From: Gordonia aichiensis NBRC 108223
Lineage (GTDB): Bacteria; Actinomycetota; Actinomycetes; Mycobacteriales; Mycobacteriaceae
NCBI RefSeq assembly: GCF_000332975.1
Contig: NZ_BANR01000016.1
Span: 1-64,000 of the forward strand
DNA: 64,000 nt
Direction: 5' to 3'
The notes under the pieces were generated by a model. It had not been told where the DNA came from, did no database searches, and saw only the letters and a list, made by a program, of their open reading frames with translations. Both the position numbers and the translations under genes were made by a program. Below, piece after piece: positions 31,232 through 41,266 of this stretch; the stretch's first letter is position 1, and each line of letters opens with the position of its first letter.

Positions 31232-32302
31232 ATGCGGGTCCTGATAGCGCCGGATTCGTTCGGCGACACACTGACGGCAGTCGAGGCCGCGAGCGCCATC
31301 GGCGAGGGGTGGGCGGCAGGCCGACCGGACGACGAAATCGCTCTCGCGCCGCAGTCGGACGGGGGACCCGGATTCGTCGACGTTCTCGCCGCGCGGTTCG
31401 GGCGTACGGTGACCGAGCGGGTCGTCGGCCCACTCGGTGCCGCGATCAGCGCGCAATGGCTACTCGACGACAGGGACCCCGACAGGCTCGTCGCCTACAT
31501 CGAATGTGCTCAGGCCTGCGGACTGCATCAGCTCGGCGGCGGCCCGACACCGCGAACCGCTCAGGCGGCGGACACCTACGGGGTGGGCCTGCTCGTCGAC
31601 GCCGCGCTGCGTGCCGAAGTGCGCGAGATCGTCGTGGGGCTCGGCGGCAGTGCCACCACCGATGGTGGTTACGGGTTGATCGATGCGCTGGGCGGGTCGG
31701 CTCGCGCAGTCGAAAGAGTTGCCGATGTGGCGCTGATCGCGGCATCCGACGTCGAGAACCCGCTGCTCGGCCCGCTCGGTGCCGCGACGGTCTTCGGGCC
31801 GCAGAAAGGTGCCGATCCCCAGACCGTCGCGCGCCTCGAGGAACGACTCGCCCAGTGGTCGCGCGTACTCGCATCGATGGCCGGACGTGATGTCAGTGTC
31901 GAGCCGGGAGCAGGCGCTGCAGGCGGGCTCGGCGCGGCACTGCTGGCGCTCGGAGCCGATCGCGTGTCGGGTGCGACCGTGGTGGGTGACGCCACCGCGC
32001 AGGGTGCGGAGATGGCTCGGGCTGACCTCGTACTCACGGGCGAGGGGAAGTTCGATTCCCAGACGCTGCGCGGAAAGGTCGTGTCGGCGCTGACTGCTGC
32101 AGCAACCGAGGTGAACGCACCGACCGTCGTCTTCGCTGGTCAGGTGGCATTGACGGCTGACGAGATCGCCGCAGCCGGAATCTCCGGCGCCTACTCGATC
32201 GTCGACCAGGCGGGGTCGGTCGAGCTCGCGATGAGCGATGCGCGCAATCAACTCACCGCACTGGCCGCGCGTGCAGCAGCGTCGTGGCGCACCGACGGTT
32301 GA
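31232..32302 (+). CDS. glycerate kinase
   Basis: 356 residues, glycerate kinase family type 1 (GlxK/GarK, PF02595). Signature segments are the start MRVLIAPDSFGDTLTA, LAPQSDGGPGFVDVL, VGLGGSATTDGGYGL, FGPQKGADP and LTGEGKFDSQTLRGKV. Phosphorylates D-glycerate, feeding glycolysis from glyoxylate or serine routes. The AGAGG ribosome binding site lies upstream of ATG 31232. Corresponds to Rv2205c in the syntenic region. Confidence 0.92.
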   Translation: MRVLIAPDSFGDTLTAVEAASAIGEGWAAGRPDDEIALAPQSDGGPGFVDVLAARFGRTVTERVVGPLGAAISAQWLLDDRDPDRLVAYIECAQACGLHQLGGGPTPRTAQAADTYGVGLLVDAALRAEVREIVVGLGGSATTDGGYGLIDALGGSARAVERVADVALIAASDVENPLLGPLGAATVFGPQKGADPQTVARLEERLAQWSRVLASMAGRDVSVEPGAGAAGGLGAALLALGADRVSGATVVGDATAQGAEMARADLVLTGEGKFDSQTLRGKVVSALTAAATEVNAPTVVFAGQVALTADEIAAAGISGAYSIVDQAGSVELAMSDARNQLTALAARAAASWRTDG

Positions 32303-32538
32303 GACCACCCGGCTTCCGGCCGCGGGAGGACTTCCCGTCCCCGGGAATATGCAGAGAGGGGGTACGGTTGACAGGAGACGAACAACAGGCCTGCATCGTC
32401 AGCCGACGCGTTCGAGTCGCTGCCACAACGCGGCGTCCGTCAAGGCTGCGTGACGCGGCGCAGACACGAGTCGCGTGACGCAGGGCAGCACGACCGGGGC
32501 CGGCCACCAACGGCACCATCACAGTACGAGGAGCATCG

Positions 32539-32898
32539 ATGACCGTTCAGAACGAATCCGGAACCGCGACAGACACCGGCGTCATCCTGACCGACGCCGC
32601 AGCCGCCAAGGCAAAGGCTCTGCTCGACCAAGAAGGCCGTGACGACCTGTCGCTGCGTATCGCCGTCCAACCCGGAGGCTGCGCGGGCCTCCGCTACCAG
32701 CTTTTCTTCGACGACCGTTCGCTCGATGGCGACCTCACCGCTGATTTCGGTGGCGTCACCCTGGCCGTCGATCGGATGAGTTCGCCCTACGTACAGGGCG
32801 CGACCATCGACTTCGTCGACACCATCGAGAAGCAGGGTTTCACCATCGACAACCCGAACGCCACGGGTAGCTGCGCCTGCGGCGACTCGTTCAACTGA
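32539..32898 (+). CDS. HesB/IscA/ErpA-type iron-sulfur cluster carrier
   Basis: 119 residues. The A-type carrier cysteine pattern is complete: a first cysteine in QPGGCAGLRYQL and the C-terminal pair in GSCACGDSFN. VILTDAAAAKAKALL at the N-terminus is the usual entry into the fold. Receives or passes Fe-S clusters to apo-proteins; likely clients encoded nearby include LipA and the Rieske protein QcrA, though that link is inference. Strong ribosome binding site GAGGAG 6 nt before ATG. Rv2204c position. Confidence 0.93.
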   Translation: MTVQNESGTATDTGVILTDAAAAKAKALLDQEGRDDLSLRIAVQPGGCAGLRYQLFFDDRSLDGDLTADFGGVTLAVDRMSSPYVQGATIDFVDTIEKQGFTIDNPNATGSCACGDSFN

Positions 32899-32918
32899 GC
32901 GTCCACGCACTGACTTTG

Positions 32919-32951
32919 TGACCGCACCCCGGCCCAGCCGGGGTGCGGTCA
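32919..32951 (+). terminator. terminator after the HesB/IscA gene
   Basis: Perfect 15-bp stem, TGACCGCACCCCGGC (32919-32933) and its complement (32937-32951), 3-nt loop, 20 nt after the stop codon. Confidence 0.8.
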
Positions 32952-33075
32952 GTCATTTCCGGCACTTTCGGTAGCGTGTGACGAGGTCCGTGTCGGACTC
33001 GGCCGAGTGTCCGAGGGCCGCGACCGACGGCGCGTGCAGCGTGCCTTGACAACCGCGAAGAGGCTTGGGGAATAA

Positions 33076-34047
<972 letters not shown>

Positions 34048-34105
34048 AGTCCGGCTTCGATCGGCTGTCGTGAGGCGGCCGATCGTCGCCGGTGGTCACC
34101 AGCGG

Positions 34106-36031
34106 CTACAGCCGCACTGGGTAGCTGTGGTCGGTGATGTCGGGCACGAGTGTCTTCTCGACGAAGATGGCGTGCCAGATCATGAACATCAGGAGTGTCC
34201 AGAGGCGTCGGCTGTTGTCGACGACGCCCGCGCGGTGCTCGTCGAGCATGTCGAGGATCGGCTGTTTGTTCAGCAGGTAGTCGGTCTGCGACTTCTCGAT
34301 CGTCTCGCGTGCCCAGTCGTACATCTCCGGGCCTGCAAGCCAGTGGCGGATGGGGACGGGGAAACCGAGCTTCTTTCGATGCAGGACGTGAGCCGGGACG
34401 ATCTGTTCGAGCGCCTTGCGTAGTGCGTACTTGGTGGTCCCGTGACTGATCTTCTCGTCGAACGGCAGCGCCTCGGCGACCTTGAAGACCTCGTTGTCGA
34501 GGAACGGCACACGTAGTTCGAGCGAGTTGGCCATCGTCATCTTGTCGGCCTTGACCAGGATGTCGCCGCGCAGCCACGTGTAGAGATCGATGTGCTGCAT
34601 CCGCGCGACCGGATCCCAACCGTCGCTGCGCGCGTAGATCGGTTCGGTGACATCGGTGTGTGTCCACTCGGGACGGTAGTCGCGCAGCACCGCGCGCAGT
34701 CGGGCGTCGTCGAAACTCCTGGCATTGCCGTAGTAGCGCTCTTCGAGCGTCAGTGATCCGCGATGCAGCAGACTCTTGCCGCGCGTGCCCTCGGGGATGC
34801 GATCGGAGACCTTGCCGGCCAGATGGCGCAGCGCAGTGGGGAGTCTGTCGAAGCCCTTGAGCGAGAGGGGTTCCTTGTAGATGGTGTAGCCGCCGAAGAG
34901 TTCGTCGGCGCCCTCACCGGACAGGACGACCTTGACGTGTTCGCGGGCGGTCTGCGCCACGAAGTACAGCGGAACGAGCGCTGGGTCGGCCACCGGGTCG
35001 TCGAGATACCAGATGATCTCCGGAATCGCCGCGATGTACTCCTCGGGCGTGACCATGCGCACGATGTGCCGGGCACCGATCGCGGCTGCCGACTCCGCGG
35101 CGACGTCGGCCTCGGAATATCCTTCACGCTCGAACGCTGCGGTGAAGGTGATGAGATCGGGGTTGTGCTGGATGGCCAGCGCAGCGATGGCCGTGGAGTC
35201 GATGCCGCCGGACAGGAACGATCCGACGGTGACGTCGGCGCGCATGTGCTTGGCGACGGAGTCGGAGAGGACCTCGGCGATCTCGTCGTATCGCTTCTGG
35301 CGAGTGGCGTCGGTAAAGGGTCGGACCGAGAACTGCGGGTTGAAGTAGCGCGTGATCGACGGTGCGCTTCCGGGACGCACGGTGGCGTATGAGCCGGATT
35401 CGAGGCGACGGATCGACGAGTGCAGTGACTCGGGTTCAGGGACGTACTGCAACACGACGTAGTGCTCGAGAGCGCGCTCGTCGAGGGTGTCGGGGAGGCC
35501 GAGGCGACCGATCAGCTCCAGCAAGCTCTTCTTCTCGCTGCCGAAAGCCGTGCCACCGGGACCGGTCGCGAGGAACATCGGCTTGATGCCGAACGGGTCT
35601 CGCGCGGCGAACAGCGTGCGGGTCTCGGTGTCCCAGATGGCGAAGGCGAACATGCCGCGCAGGCGTCGAACGGCGTCGGGACCCCAGTGATGAAACGCCG
35701 CGACGATCGCCTCGCCGTCGCCCTCGGTGCGGAAGGTCGCACCCTCCTCGGCGGCGAGTTGCGCGCGGATCTCGAGGTAGTTGTAGATCTCGCCGTTGAA
35801 GACGAGCGCGTAGCGCTCCTGGTTCTCCGGGGGACCCCAACGCAGCGGTTGGTGCGAGTGATCGATGTCGATGATCGACAGGCGGTTGAAGCCGAGCACG
35901 ATGTCAGCGTCGTTCCACGTGCCGGGTTCGTCAGGACCCCGGTGGCGCATGCAGTGCGAGGCGTTGGCGACGAGGTCGACGGCACCTGCCGCCGTCTCAT
36001 CGGAGGTCAGCAGACCGAGCAAGCCACACAC
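34106..36031 (-). CDS. asnB: asparagine synthase (glutamine-hydrolysing) AsnB
   Basis: 641 residues from GTG 36031, chosen so that the class II glutaminase nucleophile is Cys2 (start VCGLLGLL); AGAGG lies 8 nt upstream. N-terminal glutaminase: MRHRGPDEPG, FNRLSIIDI, LVFNGEIYNY. C-terminal synthetase: PP-loop SFLSGGIDSTA, VLSGEGADELFGGY and RVPFLDNEVF. Converts aspartate to asparagine using glutamine and ATP. An asparagine synthase-like amidotransferase at this locus in mycobacteria (Rv2201) has also been discussed as an amidator of meso-DAP in related taxa, so the acceptor here is not certain. Confidence 0.93.
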   Translation of the reverse strand: MCGLLGLLTSDETAAGAVDLVANASHCMRHRGPDEPGTWNDADIVLGFNRLSIIDIDHSHQPLRWGPPENQERYALVFNGEIYNYLEIRAQLAAEEGATFRTEGDGEAIVAAFHHWGPDAVRRLRGMFAFAIWDTETRTLFAARDPFGIKPMFLATGPGGTAFGSEKKSLLELIGRLGLPDTLDERALEHYVVLQYVPEPESLHSSIRRLESGSYATVRPGSAPSITRYFNPQFSVRPFTDATRQKRYDEIAEVLSDSVAKHMRADVTVGSFLSGGIDSTAIAALAIQHNPDLITFTAAFEREGYSEADVAAESAAAIGARHIVRMVTPEEYIAAIPEIIWYLDDPVADPALVPLYFVAQTAREHVKVVLSGEGADELFGGYTIYKEPLSLKGFDRLPTALRHLAGKVSDRIPEGTRGKSLLHRGSLTLEERYYGNARSFDDARLRAVLRDYRPEWTHTDVTEPIYARSDGWDPVARMQHIDLYTWLRGDILVKADKMTMANSLELRVPFLDNEVFKVAEALPFDEKISHGTTKYALRKALEQIVPAHVLHRKKLGFPVPIRHWLAGPEMYDWARETIEKSQTDYLLNKQPILDMLDEHRAGVVDNSRRLWTLLMFMIWHAIFVEKTLVPDITDHSYPVRL

Positions 36032-36449
36032 CAGTAAAGCCTCTTTCGACGGGGACACAACGCGCGGCGATGACGTCACCGCCGCGGTCACGAGTATGCC
36101 GTATGCGAGGGCGGCACGGCCTTCCGGCTACGGCCCTCGACCGCCCGAAACACACGGTCGGAAGCATGTTCCCAGGACCGGGAAACGATTTCGACGCGCG
36201 AAGTCACCCCAACCGAAAAAGTTCCCGCGAGTTGGTCTACGCTGCGTAGTACATGGCGCGAAGGCTGCGCTTCGGTGCCCGCTGCACGGTGACAGTTGCC
36301 TGCGGGGCCCGGATGACGCCGATCGTGTCGTTGCAGGTCAGGTGGGATGCGACTCGGACGTCGGATCGACGGTTCCGAGCTGGCAGGAAGGCGTGAAATT
36401 GGCACACGGTGAACGGCCCCGCGTACGGCGTGTCGCGTCGGCGTCGCGG
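36032..36449. other. intergenic region between divergent asnB and ctaC
   Basis: 418 bp without a credible gene. It contains the asnB ribosome binding site, a 17-bp dyad at 36235-36251 that recurs upstream of ctaE, and AGGAAGG at about 36385-36391 close to an alternative ctaC start. No clear -35/-10 pair. Confidence 0.6.
36235..36251. promoter_or_regulatory. dyad upstream of ctaC (candidate shared operator)
   Basis: GTCTACG-CTG-CGTAGTA: two 7-nt arms around a 3-nt spacer, with the inner CTACG/CGTAG exactly complementary. The right arm CGTAGTA and the spacer length are repeated upstream of ctaE at 44116-44132. The form resembles BlaI-family operators (TACTACA...TGTAGTA); which regulator, if any, binds is unknown. 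Confidence 0.4.
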
Positions 36450-37547
36450 ATGGCCAACCGGGTCGGCCTCAAGCGGGCCGGAGCTGTCGCGGCGCTAGGC
36501 GTCGGCGCACTGTTGATGTCGGGCTGCGACGCCCGCACCGCCATGCGGTTCGGCTGGCCGCACGGTGTGACTCCCGAGGCCAAGGACATGGGCGACCTGT
36601 GGAGTTGGTCGGTCATCGCGGCCCTCGTCATGGGCATCATCGTGTGGGCCCTGATCTTCTGGACGATCACCTTCCACCGCTACAAGCCGGGCAAGGGCAA
36701 GGACGAGTTCCCTCGGCAGACCGCGTACAACGTGCCGCTGGAGTTGGCCTACACCGCCATCCCGTTCGTAATCATCGCGGTGCTGTTCTACTTCACCGTG
36801 ATCGTGCAGACCAATGTGGAGAAGAAGACCGACGATCCCAAGGTCGTCGTCGACGTCACCGCGTTCCAGTGGAACTGGAAGTTCGGCTACCGCGACGTCA
36901 CCTTCAGCGACGGCGGCAAGTACAACGGATTCGTCCGTGACGGAAACCCGTTCGATCTCGAGACACAGAACACACGCGAGATCCACGACGGCGAGACCAT
37001 CGAGTTGCCCGGTCCCGACGGCGGTCGCAGCAACGACGTGCGTGACTACCTGAAGTTCAACAACATCGAGACGGTCGGTTCGTCGGCGACGATCCCCGTG
37101 CTCGTGCTCCCGACGAGCAAGCGCATCGAGTTCGACCTCGCCTCTGCCGATGTCATCCACTCGTTCTGGGTTCCCGAGTTCCTGTTCAAGCGCGACGTCA
37201 TGCCGTTCCCGAAGCAGAACCACACCGACAACCGCTTCCAGATCTCGTCGATCGACCGTGAAGGCGCATTCGTCGGACGCTGTGCGGAGATGTGCGGTAC
37301 CTACCACTCGATGATGAACTTCGAGGTTCGTGCGGTGTCGCCGCAGGACTTCGACGCCTACATCAAGTACCGGCAGGCACGGCCGCAGGCAACGAATGCC
37401 CAGGCGCTGCAGCACATCTGCCAGCAGCCCGAGTCGGTTGTCACGGTTCCGTTCGACACGCGTCGCGCCACCGACGGCACTGTCGGCGCGACCGGTGACG
37501 GCGGCAACACGAAGATTGCGAACTGCACGATCGGAGCACTCCAGTGA
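36450..37547 (+). CDS. ctaC: cytochrome c oxidase subunit II CtaC (lipoprotein)
   Basis: 365 residues from ATG 36450; GTG 36393 in frame would add 19 residues and has AGGAAGG close by. The 36450 start gives a complete lipoprotein signal ending LLMSGC (C26). Then two membrane helices (about 50-70 and 95-115) and the CuA cupredoxin domain: WNWKFGYRDV, VIHSFWVPEF, and the binuclear copper loop GRCAEMCGTYHSMM. An insertion between WNWKFGY and VLVLPTSKR (about 40 residues) is typical of actinobacterial CtaC. Receives electrons from the QcrC hemes. Coupled to ctaF by a 4-nt overlap; ctaD is not in the window. Confidence 0.95.
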   Translation: MANRVGLKRAGAVAALGVGALLMSGCDARTAMRFGWPHGVTPEAKDMGDLWSWSVIAALVMGIIVWALIFWTITFHRYKPGKGKDEFPRQTAYNVPLELAYTAIPFVIIAVLFYFTVIVQTNVEKKTDDPKVVVDVTAFQWNWKFGYRDVTFSDGGKYNGFVRDGNPFDLETQNTREIHDGETIELPGPDGGRSNDVRDYLKFNNIETVGSSATIPVLVLPTSKRIEFDLASADVIHSFWVPEFLFKRDVMPFPKQNHTDNRFQISSIDREGAFVGRCAEMCGTYHSMMNFEVRAVSPQDFDAYIKYRQARPQATNAQALQHICQQPESVVTVPFDTRRATDGTVGATGDGGNTKIANCTIGALQ

Positions 37548-37960
37548 AAATCGAAGCGCGACTCTTCGAACTGCTCACGCTGTTCTTCGCAGGCGCCGGT
37601 GTCATCTACACAGTGCTGACCGCGCTCACCGACAACGGCGTCGAGTGGGTCGGCGTCGTCGGCATGTTCTTCAGCGCCGGTCTGACCCTGATCGCCGGCA
37701 CATACTTCCGGTTCGTGTCACGACGCGTCGAGATCCGTCCGGAGGACTACGAAGACGCCGAGATCGAAGACGGCGCGGGCGAGCTGGGCTTCTTCAGCCC
37801 GGGATCCTGGTGGCCGATCCTGATCGCGGCAAGCGCTGCACTGTTCGCCATCGCTTTCGCGACGGGCAACATCTCGCTGGCGATCTTCGCCGCGGCCTGC
37901 ATCATCGGCACAGCGGCCGGTCTCGTCTTCGAGTACATCGTCGGACCCGAGAAGCACTGA
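37544..37960 (+). CDS. ctaF: cytochrome c oxidase subunit IV CtaF (actinobacterial)
   Basis: 138 residues, GTG start overlapping the ctaC stop (GTGA). Four hydrophobic helices: FELLTLFFAGAGVIYTVLTA, WVGVVGMFFSAGLTLIAGTY, WWPILIAASAALFAIAFATG and ISLAIFAAACIIGTAAGLVF, with the conserved IRPEDYEDAEIEDGAGELGFFSPGS-type loop between helices 2 and 3. A small accessory subunit specific to the actinobacterial aa3 oxidase. Followed by a classic terminator. Confidence 0.95.
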   Translation: MKIEARLFELLTLFFAGAGVIYTVLTALTDNGVEWVGVVGMFFSAGLTLIAGTYFRFVSRRVEIRPEDYEDAEIEDGAGELGFFSPGSWWPILIAASAALFAIAFATGNISLAIFAAACIIGTAAGLVFEYIVGPEKH

Positions 37961-37988
37961 TACGTCTCACAGTTCACGCATGACGACA

Positions 37989-38017
37989 GCCGCACCCGAC
38001 CATCGGGTGCGGCTTTT
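37989..38017 (+). terminator. intrinsic terminator of ctaC-ctaF
   Basis: 11-bp stem GCCGCACCCGA (37989-37999) with its complement (38003-38013), loop CCA, then TTTT. The only hairpin I found in the window with a real T-tract. Confidence 0.85.
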
Positions 38018-38036
38018 GTCATAGCTCCCAGCTCGT

Positions 38037-39542
38037 TCAGTCGGCAACGATGCTGTCGCCGTAGACCTTCAGCGTTCGGTACCCGGCGCGAAAACGCGCT
38101 GATGTGTACGACTCGCCGACCTCACCGTCGTGGGCGATCGTGACGGGTTCGGTACTGGTGAACGTGAACTCGGGGACCTGCATCTCGGTGTAGAGCCGTG
38201 AGCGTTGCAGCAGTCCGGTCGCCAGACTCGTGAGCACTCGCAGTGTCGCAAACCGCTTGCCCGCCTCGAGGAAGCGGACGTCGAGCAGCCCGTCGTCGAG
38301 GCGTTCGCGGCGCCCGGGAGCGAATCCGGCCGAACTGTACATCGATGTCCCGATGAGGAACAGGGAGGTCGTGACCGTTCGGCCGTCGATGGTGATCTCC
38401 ACCGGCGTCGAGTGTCGGGCGACCTGCACCATCGCGAGCGCACTCGCCGCGGTCTTGCCCACCCGGTGCTCCCATTTGGTGCGTGCACGCACGAAATGGG
38501 GGTAGGCACCGATGCTTGCCGTGTTGAGTATCAGCTGCTCGTCGTTGAGGATGGCGGCGTCGACCAACGTCGCTGTGCCGGAACGAATCCTGGCCAACGA
38601 TGCGTCGACATCGCCACATCCGATATCGCGCGCGAAGTGATTGAACGTGCCGCCGGGAAAGACAGCGAGGGGGAGGTCTGCCTCGTGGGCCGCGGCCGCA
38701 ACCGTCGCGACGGTGCCGTCGCCGCCGCACACTCCAAGCGCGGTGGCGCGTCGCGCGGCATCGCGGGCGATCGCCGCGTAGTCGTCGTCGGGCCCGAGTT
38801 CGATGATCTCGGCGCCGGTGAGCTCGGTGCGAACCCTCTCCAGGATGTGCTCACTGTTGCCGTCGCCCGACGTCGGGTTGCCGAGAACGACCAGGCCTGC
38901 GCCGTCACGGGGCAGCGGGGCTGCCACCGTGCTCGGGGCAGGTGTGGCGATGTTGTGGGGAATGATCGGTGGCACGATCTTGCCGCCGATTGTCGCGATA
39001 CCCGCGCCGATGCCGAACCCGATGAACACGTCGCCCGGGTAGTGCGCGCCGGTCGCCACACGGGACAACCCGACCAGTCCGGCGAGCGCGGACATGATGA
39101 GACCCAGCGGCGGAGATTCGAGCGCGACGCCGACGGAAAACGCTGCGGCACTTGCCGAATGTCCGGAAGGCAGTGAGTTCGATGTCGGTTGATGTGACCC
39201 TCGCCGCAGAAGCGGAACCACTGACGGTGAGGGCCGCTCGCGCTGGCGGATGCGTTTCGCGCCCTGATTGGTGACGAGGCTGGTCACGGCCAGCGATGCG
39301 AGGCCCCGCACCGCGGCGCGCTGCCAGCGGGGCCGCCCGCTGAGGATGAGGCCCGCTCCGATGCCCATCCAGAGTTTTGAATGATCTGCGGCGGCCGTGA
39401 GCGGTGGCATCGTGCGGTCGAGAAGGGGACTCGGCGACCGAGCGATCGTCTGGAAGAGATTGGCGTCGAGTGTGCCGAGGCCCTTCGTCAGCTCATGGAG
39501 GGGCTCTGTGCGGCGACGTCCGAGGTGTCGCTGTCGTGTCAT
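38037..39542 (-). CDS. PAP2 phosphatase-diacylglycerol kinase fusion
   Basis: 501 residues from ATG 39542; the frame is open upstream only as antisense of qcrB. N-terminal half is a membrane PAP2 phosphatase: KRIRQRERP, LPSGHSASAAAFS and SRVATGAHYPGDVFIGFG give the three phosphatase motifs with both histidines. The C-terminal half (from about 215) is a DAGK/LCBK-like lipid kinase: VLGNPTSGDG, GVCGGDGTVATV and FPGGTFNHFARD. One protein could thus dephosphorylate and phosphorylate lipids; real substrates are unknown. Replaces Rv2197c/mmpS3 between the two oxidase clusters. Leaderless-type promoter TACGGT. Confidence 0.9.
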   Translation of the reverse strand: MTRQRHLGRRRTEPLHELTKGLGTLDANLFQTIARSPSPLLDRTMPPLTAAADHSKLWMGIGAGLILSGRPRWQRAAVRGLASLAVTSLVTNQGAKRIRQRERPSPSVVPLLRRGSHQPTSNSLPSGHSASAAAFSVGVALESPPLGLIMSALAGLVGLSRVATGAHYPGDVFIGFGIGAGIATIGGKIVPPIIPHNIATPAPSTVAAPLPRDGAGLVVLGNPTSGDGNSEHILERVRTELTGAEIIELGPDDDYAAIARDAARRATALGVCGGDGTVATVAAAAHEADLPLAVFPGGTFNHFARDIGCGDVDASLARIRSGTATLVDAAILNDEQLILNTASIGAYPHFVRARTKWEHRVGKTAASALAMVQVARHSTPVEITIDGRTVTTSLFLIGTSMYSSAGFAPGRRERLDDGLLDVRFLEAGKRFATLRVLTSLATGLLQRSRLYTEMQVPEFTFTSTEPVTIAHDGEVGESYTSARFRAGYRTLKVYGDSIVAD

Positions 39543-39548
39543 CGTTTC

Positions 39549-39554
39549 ACCGTA
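39549..39554 (-). promoter_or_regulatory. -10 element (TACGGT) of the PAP2-DAGK gene
   Basis: TACGGT on the minus strand followed by 6 nt and ATG 39542, just beyond the qcrB terminator. Indicates the fusion gene is transcribed separately from qcrCAB. Confidence 0.45.
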
Positions 39555-39593
39555 GCGAGTCGGTGGGGGAGGGGAGTGATTGTCGTGCAACGA

Positions 39594-39632
39594 CACACGG
39601 CTGCCGTCGCGTGATGCGACGGCAGCCGTGTG
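39594..39632 (-). terminator. terminator of the ctaE-qcrCAB operon
   Basis: Perfect 17-bp stem, CACACGGCTGCCGTCGC (39594-39610) with its complement (39616-39632), 5-nt loop, 20 nt after the qcrB stop. Confidence 0.85.
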
Positions 39633-39652
39633 GTGCTGCTGGATCGAGCGGG

Positions 39653-41266
39653 TCAGTCGAGCGGGTTGCCGCCCTTGGCCTGCAGCTCGCGCAGTGCGTC
39701 GATCTCCTCGCGTTCCTGCTCGTGTGCGAATTCGACATTGCGCTTCTGCTGCTCGGGCGGATCGGCGACCATCACAGAGCCGGTTCCCGGAGCACCCGAC
39801 GACCCGAGCTTGTTCATCCGCTTCGGTATCGCGGCGCCCTCGTAGGGGAGCGGGATCGCGTGACCGTGATCGTCGACCGGGCCGAGTGGCTGGTGGATCT
39901 CGATGTACTCGCCCTGGGGGAGACGCTTGATGATGCCGGTCTCGATCCCGTGCTCGAGCACCGCGCGATCGCTGCGCTGGAGTCCGATGGCCCAGCGGTA
40001 GGCGATGAAGTAGGCGATCGGCGGCACGATGATGAGGCCGATGCGACCCATCCACGTCGTGGCGTTGAGCGAGATGTGGAACTTCAACGCGATGATGTCG
40101 TTCATGCAGCTCAACGTCAGGATGATGTAGAACGAGAACGCCATCGCTCCGATCGCCGTGCGCACCGGGGTGTCGCGCGGACGCTGCAGCAGGTTGTGAT
40201 GCGCGTCGTCGCCGGTGAACTTCTTCTCGATCCATGGGTAGGCGAACATCACCACGAACATGATGGTGATGATCACGACCACCCAGAAGATGGCGGGGAT
40301 CGTGTAGTTGCCGAGATAGAGCTCCCACGCAGGCATCAGACGGGCCAAACCGTCGGTCCACATCATGTAGATGTCTGGCTGAGATCCGGCCGAGACGTGT
40401 GCCGGGTTGTACGGACCGATCACCCACACGGGGTTGATCTGGAAGATGCCGGCCATGATCGCGAGGATGCCTGCGGTGAAGGCGAACATCGCACCGCCCT
40501 TGGCCGCGAAGACCGGCAGGATGCGCACGCCGACGACGTTCTTCTCGGTGCGGCCGGGGCCGGGGAACTGCGTGTGCTTCTGGTACCAGACCAACGCCAG
40601 GTGGGCGCCGATCAGGGCCAGGATGATGCCCGGGAAGAGCAGGATGTGCAGCACATACAGGCGCGGGATGATGATGTCGCCGGGGAACTGGCCACCGAAG
40701 AGCGCCCAGTGAATCCAGGTGCCGACCAGCGGGATTCCCAGCACGATGCCGCTCATCGCGGCGCGAACGCCGGTACCCGAGAGCAGGTCGTCGGGCAGTG
40801 AGTAGCCGAAGAAGCCCTCGAACATCGCCAGGACCAGCAGCAGGCAGCCGATGATCCAGTTGGCCTCACGCGGGCGTCGGAACGCACCGGTGAAGAAGAT
40901 GCGCGCCATGTGGATGATGATCGACGCCGCGAACAGCAGAGCTGCCCAGTGGTGGATCTGGCGGACGAACAGACCGCCGCGCACCTCGAAGGAGATGTTC
41001 AGCGTCGTCTCGTACGCGCGCGTCATCATCACGCCGTTGAGAGGCTGATACGCGCCGTGGTAGGTGACCTCCGACATCGACGGATCGAAGAAGAAGGTCA
41101 GGTACACACCGGAGATCAGCAGGATGATGAAGCTGTAGAGCGCGACCTCACCGAGCATGAACGACCAGTGGCTCGGGAACACCTTGTTGATCTGTCGCCG
41201 CATGCCTGCGGCGAGGTGATACCGGGAATCGACCTCTTCGGCCTGCTTCGCGAGACGATTGCTCAT
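39653..41266 (-). CDS. qcrB: cytochrome bc complex cytochrome b subunit QcrB
   Basis: 537 residues. Cytochrome b of the actinobacterial menaquinol:cytochrome c oxidoreductase. Heme-ligating histidines lie in [21 protein letters not shown] and in [35 protein letters not shown], the quinol-site region and a long hydrophilic C-terminal extension (about residues 415-537) typical of actinobacterial QcrB are present. The start overlaps the qcrA stop by 4 nt. This is the subunit targeted by Q203-type inhibitors in mycobacteria (family knowledge). Confidence 0.97.
   Translation of the reverse strand: MSNRLAKQAEEVDSRYHLAAGMRRQINKVFPSHWSFMLGEVALYSFIILLISGVYLTFFFDPSMSEVTYHGAYQPLNGVMMTRAYETTLNISFEVRGGLFVRQIHHWAALLFAASIIIHMARIFFTGAFRRPREANWIIGCLLLVLAMFEGFFGYSLPDDLLSGTGVRAAMSGIVLGIPLVGTWIHWALFGGQFPGDIIIPRLYVLHILLFPGIILALIGAHLALVWYQKHTQFPGPGRTEKNVVGVRILPVFAAKGGAMFAFTAGILAIMAGIFQINPVWVIGPYNPAHVSAGSQPDIYMMWTDGLARLMPAWELYLGNYTIPAIFWVVVIITIMFVVMFAYPWIEKKFTGDDAHHNLLQRPRDTPVRTAIGAMAFSFYIILTLSCMNDIIALKFHISLNATTWMGRIGLIIVPPIAYFIAYRWAIGLQRSDRAVLEHGIETGIIKRLPQGEYIEIHQPLGPVDDHGHAIPLPYEGAAIPKRMNKLGSSGAPGTGSVMVADPPEQQKRNVEFAHEQEREEIDALRELQAKGGNPLD

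Noticed and set aside
39543..40427. N-terminal extension of the PAP2-DAGK frame to 796 codons
   Set aside because: The extra part reads an alternative frame of qcrB on the same strand and is Arg/His-rich; the terminator and -10 element at 39.5-39.6 kb separate the genes.
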